From the NCBI GenBank assembly GCA_051745565.1, contig JBNJEF010000027.1:1-8893 (forward strand): a stretch of 8,893 nucleotides of DNA. Reading direction: 5' to 3'. The position numbers were made by a program, and so were the translations under genes. Source of the DNA: SKVL01 sp051745565 (GTDB lineage: Bacteria; Patescibacteriota; Minisyncoccia; Phycocordibacterales; CSBR16-193). A model generated the notes under the pieces. The model did not search any database. It worked only from the letters and a program-made list of their open reading frames with translations, and was not told where the DNA came from. Shown here in pieces: positions 5,381 through 8,893 of the stretch; position 1 is the stretch's first letter, and each line of letters opens with the position of its first letter.

Positions 5381-5518
5381 TGGCGCTGGCGCAGTGTTTT
5401 CGGAGAAAACGCGTCGCGCGGGCTCGAAAAGGTTTTTCTATTATTTTGCGAGGAACGAGACAAAATAATGAAAACCTGCACTGAAGCTGTAAGCTTCGAG
5501 TCCTACAGCGCCCACAAA
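5377..5518 (+). repeat. tRNA-Val-derived inverted-repeat element (about 142 bp)
   Basis: The element is bounded by TTTGTGGCGCTG (5377-5388) and CAGCGCCCACAAA (5506-5518), which are complementary except for one extra base. Inside, GGGCTCGAA (5420-5428) pairs fully with TTCGAGTCC (5495-5503) with one G-U. The right side copies the 3' end of tRNA-Val. The left side is its inverted copy, split by a hairpin (GCGC/GCGC outer, GTTTTC-GGA-GAAAAC inner, 5389-5419) between acceptor and T-arm parts. The centre is a third hairpin (GGTTTT...ATTATTTTG 5431-5448 with CAAAATAAT...AAAACC 5461-5476) with loop CGAGGAACGAGA. A further small hairpin GAAGCT/AGCTTC lies at 5483-5497. It is GC-richer than its flanks and codes for nothing visible. 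It could be a non-autonomous mobile element, a structured RNA or a replication-born quasipalindrome. Confidence 0.75.
5495..5516 (+). repeat. Exact 22-bp direct repeat of the tRNA-Val 3' end
   Basis: Bases 5495-5516 are identical to 5329-5350, covering T-loop, 3' T-stem, 3' acceptor strand, discriminator and two bases beyond. The copies are 166 bases apart. The sequence before the second copy (AAGC rather than TAGG) cannot restore a proper T-stem, so it is not a functional tRNA. A duplicated tRNA tail is the usual mark of tyrosine-recombinase integration, but the enclosed segment has no integrase or other gene. Confidence 0.9.
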
Positions 5519-5547
5519 ATGTACTAATAATTAATGGACGCGGGCAT

Positions 5548-5580
5548 ATTCCTGCTCTTTTTTATAAAAAGAGCGGGGAA
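5548..5580 (+). repeat. Hairpin with weak resemblance to the tRNA-Arg 3' end
   Basis: GCTCTTTTT (5554-5562) and AAAAAGAGC (5566-5574) form a 9-bp stem, extended by CCT/GGG at its base, with loop TAT. It is flanked by ATTCCTG on the left and CGGGGAA on the right. The minus-strand tRNA-Arg tail reads GATTCCTAC then CGGGAGGA, so this may be a third, decayed hairpin-split inverted copy of a tRNA tail. The hairpin is clear; the tRNA link rests on about 10-11 matching bases and is weak. It has no downstream U-tract on either strand. Confidence 0.45.
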
Positions 5581-5607
5581 AATAAATTAAAAATATCACC
5601 AAGATAG

Positions 5608-5638
5608 CAAAAAACCGAAATAAAAGTTCGGTTTTTTG
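5608..5638. terminator. Bidirectional terminator between tRNA-Val and tRNA-Arg
   Basis: AAAAAACCGAA and TTCGGTTTTTT (5609-5619 with 5627-5637) form an 11-bp stem, 12 bp with a C-G closing pair, and a 7-base loop. The A- and T-runs inside the stem give a U-tract on both strands. It sits 8 bases past the 3' end of the minus-strand tRNA-Arg and also stops plus-strand transcription from the tRNA-Val side. Confidence 0.85.
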
Positions 5639-5646
5639 TAATGCTG

Positions 5647-5718
5647 TCCTCCCGGTAGGAATCGAACCTACATTTAGGGCTTAGAAGGCCCTCGTTCTAT
5701 CCATTGAACTACGGGAGG
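5647..5718 (-). tRNA. tRNA-Arg (anticodon UCU)
   Basis: The minus-strand cloverleaf has acceptor CCTCCCG (5718-5712) with CGGGAGG (5654-5648), D-stem GTTC/GAAC, anticodon stem AGGGC/GCCCT with loop CTTCTAA giving anticodon TCT (codons AGA/AGG), and T-arm GTAGG-TTCGATT-CCTAC. The discriminator is A5647, followed by CAGC, so CCA is not encoded. It is convergent with tRNA-Val and shares the bidirectional terminator. Confidence 0.97.
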
Positions 5719-5727
5719 TGATGTATG

Positions 5728-5756
5728 AGTATGGCAAAAACATCGTCAATTGACAA
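5728..5756 (-). promoter_or_regulatory. Possible promoter of tRNA-Arg
   Basis: The minus strand has TTGTCA (5756-5751), a 17-base spacer and CATACT (5733-5728), with the -10 box ending 9 bases before the tRNA. The -35 box overlaps the hairpin at the end of the pil operon. The -10 match is only 4 of 6. Confidence 0.4.
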
Positions 5757-5777
5757 GAGTAAAATAACTCTTGTTAA
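5750..5777 (-). terminator. Hairpin at the end of the pil operon
   Basis: TTGACAAGAGT (5750-5760) and ACTCTTGTTAA (5767-5777) form an 11-bp stem with one G-T pair and a 6-base loop. It contains the stop codon of the last pil-cluster gene. The bases after it on the minus strand are not a clean U-tract (a T5 run comes about ten bases later), so it is a weak or non-canonical terminator, or a 3'-end stabiliser. Confidence 0.45.
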
Positions 5778-6274
5778 AGTTCAAAAGTTTCTTCTTCATT
5801 AAGCACTCCATTTATTTCCTTTTCTTCCATCTCTTCTGCTTCCAATTCTTCATCCGGTACACTTTCATTATCCTCCTCTTCCGTGCCTTCCGATCCCTCT
5901 CCCTCTTCCGGGTAAACGTTTTTTTGCAAAGGAGATTCAGCTTTCCAATCACTTTTAACAGTATCAAACCTTTCTTCTTTATCGTCAAAAAACCCCCACA
6001 CCTTGTTAAGTTCTTCTTTATTTAGATTAAGGTCTTCCTGTTCAACCACACTCTCCTCATAAGCAGAAGGTTCATTGACCTCTTCATCCAGGCTCTCGTA
6101 GAAATACTCGTAATAAAAGAACACGGAAGAATTAAAAACCGCTGTCATAAAAAGAACGATAAAGAAAAAAGAAAGTATGAAAAGCCAATCCCTTTTAGGG
6201 CAAGGGTAGGGACTGGAGATGATCTCCTTGGTATTTTTACTAAATTCTTTTAAGAAATGATTCTTTAAAGCCAT
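5774..6274 (-). CDS. Acidic single-pass membrane protein, last gene of the pil operon
   Basis: No family is recognised. The 166-residue protein has a basic, cytoplasmic-looking N-terminus (1-30), one strongly hydrophobic segment (31-55, 'LFILSFFFIVLFMTAVF'), and an outer part that becomes extremely acidic at 120-165 (runs of Glu and Asp with Ser/Gly). 'WGFFDDKEERFDTVKSDW' (93-110) is the only less skewed stretch. The ATG follows the pilO stop by one base and has AAGGAA five bases before it, so it is translated with pilO. Its position matches where canonical pilus operons carry pilP, and topology (one membrane pass, outer domain) would allow a comparable job, but no PilP sequence motif or lipobox is visible. 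That role is inference from context only. Confidence 0.8.
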   Translation of the reverse strand: MALKNHFLKEFSKNTKEIISSPYPCPKRDWLFILSFFFIVLFMTAVFNSSVFFYYEYFYESLDEEVNEPSAYEESVVEQEDLNLNKEELNKVWGFFDDKEERFDTVKSDWKAESPLQKNVYPEEGEGSEGTEEEDNESVPDEELEAEEMEEKEINGVLNEEETFEL

Positions 6275-6275
6275 A

Positions 6276-6785
6276 TTATTCCTTGGTTAAAACACTTAAA
6301 GATATGGATGAAAACCAACTGTTTTCTTCCTTCTTTAAATTAAATTCTTTAAGGGAAATACGGTGTGGGATCAGCTCTATAAGAGCGACTGTTTGAGTAA
6401 CACTTTGCCAATCTCCGGATATCTCCACGTTCGCGTTTAGAAAAACATTCCCTTTACGCTCCTCTTTTGACAGTCCAAAAAGCTCTAAAGAAGCTCCGGT
6501 CTTTGAACCAAGCTCTTCTATTTCCGTAATAAAACTAACTATTTCAGAATCCTTTCTTTTCAAAAATAAGTCGTTGGTTTCTTCTAATCGTTTTTTTTCC
6601 TTCTCCAGAAAAGAAACTATCCCTTTTACCTCCGAATAGTGTTCTTTGTAATGCTCGGTTTCCGTTTTGAGAGCATTAATCCGATCATTTCTAACTCCCA
6701 GATCCCATAAGAAAAAACCATACAAAGACCAAACCAATAAGGCCAATATTCCGCTTAATATTAATGTGTATCGCAAAGTCCTCAT
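6276..6785 (-). CDS. pilO: PilO-like type IV pilus alignment protein
   Basis: A bitopic inner-membrane protein that pairs with PilN in the type IV pilus alignment complex. Residues 5-27 are one membrane helix ('YTLILSGILALLVWSLYGFF'), residues 30-85 a charged coiled coil ('EKEKKRLEETNDLF'), and residues 86-169 a ferredoxin-like alpha/beta fold of the PilO type ending in beta strands ('SWFSSISLSVL'). At 169 residues it is near the lower end for PilO (about 200 in Proteobacteria). Direct sequence similarity is weak; the call rests on size, topology and position directly after pilN (4-base gap). AAAGGAG (6804-6798) lies 12 bases before the ATG as ribosome binding site. Confidence 0.8.
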   Translation of the reverse strand: MRTLRYTLILSGILALLVWSLYGFFLWDLGVRNDRINALKTETEHYKEHYSEVKGIVSFLEKEKKRLEETNDLFLKRKDSEIVSFITEIEELGSKTGASLELFGLSKEERKGNVFLNANVEISGDWQSVTQTVALIELIPHRISLKEFNLKKEENSWFSSISLSVLTKE

Positions 6786-6789
6786 AAAT

Positions 6790-7332
6790 TTAAAATTCTC
6801 CTTTTAACTGCATTGAAAATTCAAGGTTTTTTTCCTGCGTAAAGCTGGTTAAAGGAATATCAACTTCATTTACACGATCCATACCTCTTAATTGTTCAGA
6901 AAATTCAAGCAACACCCCTCTTGTTGCGGCTATTCCCGATATAGAAACAAAAAAGGTTTTATCAGAAGCATCCTTACGAACAGCAAAGCTTGTAATGGAG
7001 AGGTTTTCCGGTCTGTTTTCCGTCAGTATCTTTATTATATCAATAACAAAAACATCCTCCGTGTGGGGAAGAAGAAGATCCAAGTCTTCAGATAGAGCGG
7101 AAATCCTTTCAAACACCTCCGGATCCACAAGCTCATCAGTGGACGTTTTAGTTTTTGAGAGTTCTTCTTCCAAATGTTGTTTTTCCAAATAAACAACAGC
7201 ATAAGCGGGAGCCAAAAACACCAAAGAAATAAATCCCAAGATAGCCAAAAATATAAGAAAGACAGACCACCTACGCAAAAGGTACTCTTTCCTTATCTTT
7301 TCTTTTTCTTGTTCTGGTAGAAGATTTAGCAT
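6790..7332 (-). CDS. pilN: PilN-like type IV pilus alignment protein
   Basis: The N-terminus MLNLLPEQEK carries the 'NLLP' motif with which PilN binds the cytoplasmic PilM. A membrane helix follows at 22-48 ('WSVFLIFLAILGFISLVFLA'), then a short coiled coil (49-90) and an alpha/beta outer domain (91-180, e.g. 'LSITSFAVRKD', 'FFVSISGIAATRGVLLEF') of the Fimbrial assembly/PilN type. The length of 180 residues is normal. The ATG is 2 bases after the pilM stop, and AGGAGA (7349-7344), inside the end of pilM, serves as ribosome binding site. Function: inner-membrane platform linking PilM to PilO and the pilus machinery. Confidence 0.88.
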   Translation of the reverse strand: MLNLLPEQEKEKIRKEYLLRRWSVFLIFLAILGFISLVFLAPAYAVVYLEKQHLEEELSKTKTSTDELVDPEVFERISALSEDLDLLLPHTEDVFVIDIIKILTENRPENLSITSFAVRKDASDKTFFVSISGIAATRGVLLEFSEQLRGMDRVNEVDIPLTSFTQEKNLEFSMQLKGEF

Positions 7333-7334
7333 AA

Positions 7335-8321
7335 CTAATAACGTCTCCTGATCTCTTTTAAAGCAAGACCTATGGCAACACCAAATTTCAACGACTGGGC
7401 ATGTGGAAGATCCGGTATATGCTCATCAAAACTTATTACATTCTCCCAAACATTGGCGATGTTCACCTCCATGTCCAAACTTGAAGATATCACCTCCTTT
7501 TCTCCTCTCTGTCCCACCATTTCTCCGCAAAGTATCACTGTCTGCGGGTCACCTGTCTTTTCGGAACCATGGGAGTGCCAATAATGCTTCACTCTCTCTA
7601 TTTCCTCTTTTAACCACAAAGCCGACCCATAGGGCTCATCCTCCAGTAACGGGTCAACGCCATTGTGTACAGTAGAAGTGAATCGAGAGATGTTCCTGCT
7701 TATTATAGATATGTTAGTGAATCCTTTTTGTATATGAACCAAAATGTGAGTTCTGGGATCCTCGGAATTGACCGTAGCCCGAGAAAGGGAGTAGGATTCG
7801 ATCTCAAAAAAGATAGGAGTCAAACCTGCTTCTTCCAAAACCTCTATGTAACCCTCCACAATAGCGTTCGGTAAAACCATAACTACCACTTCTCTTCCTT
7901 TCTTATTTTTCTCTCCTGTTTCAACATAATCAAATACCACTTCATCTACCGCAAAAGGAACATTTTTCTCAAGAGTAAAAGCCACTTGTTCTTCTGTTAC
8001 CCCTTTTTCTTCAGCCGGAACATGAGTGGTGTAAACATACCCCCTCTCTTCCGGAAGAGACAAAGAGACATGCTTAAGGCCCAATTCTTCTTTCATTTCT
8101 TTTAGGGTGGTGAGCAATTTCGCGTGATCCTTTATCTCTCCGGAGATAATGGTTTCCTCAGGCAATCTTTTTTCCATGTGCCCATTTAACTCCATGGACT
8201 TCTCTCCTTTCTTTAGTTCAACATATCTCAGACACTCGTCAGAAACAGCAATACAAGCTGCCGGCATCATCAAGAAAGATGGAACGGGAAAGGAACGTAA
8301 GAAACTAGAACGCATGACCAT
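7335..8321 (-). CDS. pilM: PilM-like actin-fold protein with an altered ATP site
   Basis: PilM is a cytoplasmic actin/FtsA-fold ATP-binding protein that docks on the PilN tail and links the pilus platform to its motors. This 328-residue protein has the family layout: 'ACIAVSDECLRYVELKKG' (22-39), 'VPAEEKGVTEEQVAFTLEKN' (101-120, the PilM-typical segment preceding a P-F motif), 'AGLTPIFFEIESYSLSRA' (165-182), 'ILVHIQKGFTNISII' (193-207), 'VILCGEMVGQRG' (262-273) and a C-terminal 'FGVAIGLALK' (313-322). The nucleotide-contact positions look changed: the usual DIG of the second phosphate loop reads HIQ, and the GG of the adenosine motif reads CGE. ATP binding may be lost or altered. The operon order pilM-pilN-pilO is canonical. 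No ribosome binding site is seen; a TATAAT box 10 bases before ATG 8321 supports that start and a leaderless mRNA. The ATG at 8315 is an alternative. Confidence 0.87.
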   Translation of the reverse strand: MVMRSSFLRSFPVPSFLMMPAACIAVSDECLRYVELKKGEKSMELNGHMEKRLPEETIISGEIKDHAKLLTTLKEMKEELGLKHVSLSLPEERGYVYTTHVPAEEKGVTEEQVAFTLEKNVPFAVDEVVFDYVETGEKNKKGREVVVMVLPNAIVEGYIEVLEEAGLTPIFFEIESYSLSRATVNSEDPRTHILVHIQKGFTNISIISRNISRFTSTVHNGVDPLLEDEPYGSALWLKEEIERVKHYWHSHGSEKTGDPQTVILCGEMVGQRGEKEVISSSLDMEVNIANVWENVISFDEHIPDLPHAQSLKFGVAIGLALKEIRRRY

Positions 8322-8331
8322 ATATTAAAAC

Positions 8332-8360
8332 ATTATACAGCAAAAATGCTTAACTCTGCA
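8332..8360 (-). promoter_or_regulatory. Promoter of the pil operon
   Basis: A perfect TATAAT (8337-8332) lies on the minus strand 10 bases before the pilM ATG. The best -35 at 17 bases, TGCAGA (8360-8355), is a poor match and lies within the 3' end of ruvX. Transcription should start about 4 bases before the ATG. Readthrough from ruvX may also feed the operon. Confidence 0.6.
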
Positions 8361-8748
8361 TCCCCTTAAAACGCCTCTTCTCCAGAAAACGCTGAAGAAT
8401 AATAGCAGCCGCTGAAGCATCCATATATTTTCCGGAGCCTTGCATTTTTTTTGCTTCTTGAGTTGTGGAAAACTCCGGTTCCATATATACATCTATATCC
8501 TTTTCGGCAAGGATCTTCTTTTTAAATGAGACGATGTCCTTCATTAAGGGATTATCTTTACCTGACAGTGTCCGTGATTCCCCGATCACAATACCGTCTA
8601 TCTCCTCTTTTTCACATATAGAAAGTATATTTCTCAAAAGATCAGGGTTATTAAAAATAGTATCATAAGGAAAAGCCAGGCTTTCGGTTTCATCCGAAAC
8701 AGCCAAACCGACTCTTTTTTTTCCGTAATCAATTCCCAGAAAACGCAT
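8350..8748 (-). CDS. ruvX: Putative Holliday junction resolvase / pre-16S rRNA nuclease (YqgF family)
   Basis: A small RNase H-fold nuclease, called RuvX or YqgF, tied to 16S rRNA 5' maturation and proposed as a Holliday junction resolvase. The first motif 'FLGIDYGKKRVGLAVSDE' (3-20) holds Asp7. 'IDGIVIGESRTLSGKDN' (50-66) is the second beta strand, where most homologs have Gly-Leu/Pro instead of Glu-Ser. 'PEFSTTQEA' (91-99) gives Glu92, and 'MDASAAAIILQRFLE' (109-123) gives Asp110. Together Asp7, Glu92 and Asp110 form the expected acidic triad. The length of 132 residues is normal. The ATG has no Shine-Dalgarno; TAGTAT lies 6 bases before it but no -35 could be assigned. It lies 28 bases upstream of pilM and is divergent from tRNA-Ser. 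Confidence 0.93.
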   Translation of the reverse strand: MRFLGIDYGKKRVGLAVSDETESLAFPYDTIFNNPDLLRNILSICEKEEIDGIVIGESRTLSGKDNPLMKDIVSFKKKILAEKDIDVYMEPEFSTTQEAKKMQGSGKYMDASAAAIILQRFLEKRRFKGMQS

Positions 8749-8763
8749 ACCTAAATACTAGCT

Positions 8764-8790
8764 TACTATTGTTTTTTTTGGTAGTATGCT
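8764..8790 (+). promoter_or_regulatory. Possible promoter of tRNA-Ser
   Basis: TTACTA (8764-8769), a T-rich 16-base spacer and TATGCT (8785-8790) precede the tRNA by 9 bases, the same distance as at tRNA-Val. Matches to consensus are modest (about 4 of 6 for the -10 box). Confidence 0.4.
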
Positions 8791-8799
8791 GTTCGTAAA

Positions 8800-8883
8800 G
8801 GAGGGGTGCGCCGAATTGGTAAGGCAGCGGTCTTGAAAACCGCCGGGAGCAATCCCTTGCAGGTTCGAGTCCTGTCCCCTCCG
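8800..8883 (+). tRNA. tRNA-Ser (anticodon UGA)
   Basis: A class II cloverleaf: acceptor GGAGGGG (8800-8806) with CCCCTCC (8876-8882), three-bp D-stem GCC/GGC, anticodon stem GCGGT/ACCGC with loop CTTGAAA and anticodon TGA at 8834-8836 (codons UCA/UCG/UCU), a long variable arm (CGGGAGCAATCCCTTG), and T-loop TTCGAGT. Discriminator G8883 is the serine identity base. CAGTG follows, so CCA is not encoded. The window ends 10 bases later, so it cannot be seen whether this tRNA also has an inverted tail copy. Confidence 0.97.
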
Positions 8884-8893
8884 CAGTGAGCAA

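Noticed and set aside
5495..5516. A second tRNA-Val gene or tRNA pseudogene
   Set aside because: Only the T-loop and 3' acceptor side are present; upstream there is no D-arm or anticodon arm, and the 5' T-stem does not pair properly.
5551..5577. Hairpin as a rho-independent terminator
   Set aside because: The stem is strong, but no U-tract follows on either strand, and a proper bidirectional terminator lies at 5608-5638.

Overview
The window looks like a chromosomal piece of a Candidate Phyla Radiation (Patescibacteria) bacterium, probably a Parcubacteria-type lineage. This is inferred from gene content and style: an AT-rich, compact layout; a small pilM-pilN-pilO pilus operon; a ribosomal protein L19 with a long acidic tail; large low-complexity single-pass membrane proteins; and four tRNA genes, none of which encodes its CCA end. 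TGA is a stop codon for rplS, the pseudouridine synthase and uppS, so the code is standard and not the TGA=Gly code of Gracilibacteria/Absconditabacteria.

Layout from the left. A 609-codon minus-strand reading frame runs off the left edge: a membrane-anchored protein with a long outer part and a pilin-like cysteine module at its end. Next comes a structured, GC-rich, gene-free stretch next to tRNA-Leu(GAG), then the minus-strand genes rplS, an RluD-type pseudouridine synthase and uppS. A divergent plus-strand gene follows for a type IV pilin/pseudopilin-like protein, then tRNA-Val(UAC) with another structured element behind it, and the convergent tRNA-Arg(UCU). The right third is the minus-strand cluster ruvX - pilM - pilN - pilO - acidic membrane protein. 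A divergent tRNA-Ser(UGA) closes the window.

How the genes work together. pilM, pilN, pilO and the fourth gene are spaced 1-4 bases apart and should encode the inner-membrane alignment complex of a type IV pilus or related secretion system. The prepilin-like protein, and perhaps the edge protein, would be substrates or surface partners. uppS makes the lipid carrier for cell-wall precursors; rplS and the pseudouridine synthase serve the ribosome; ruvX is a conserved YqgF-family nuclease.

Two patterns deserve attention. (1) Downstream of tRNA-Leu and tRNA-Val, and more weakly tRNA-Arg, lies an inverted copy of that tRNA's own 3' end (T-arm plus acceptor strand), interrupted by a hairpin at the T-arm/acceptor junction. 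The three copies match their own tRNA, not each other. I know of no described element of this kind. (2) rplS, uppS and pilM each have a promoter-like -10 box 9-10 bases before the ATG and no ribosome binding site, which suggests leaderless mRNAs, while pilN, pilO and the last pil gene carry clear Shine-Dalgarno sequences.
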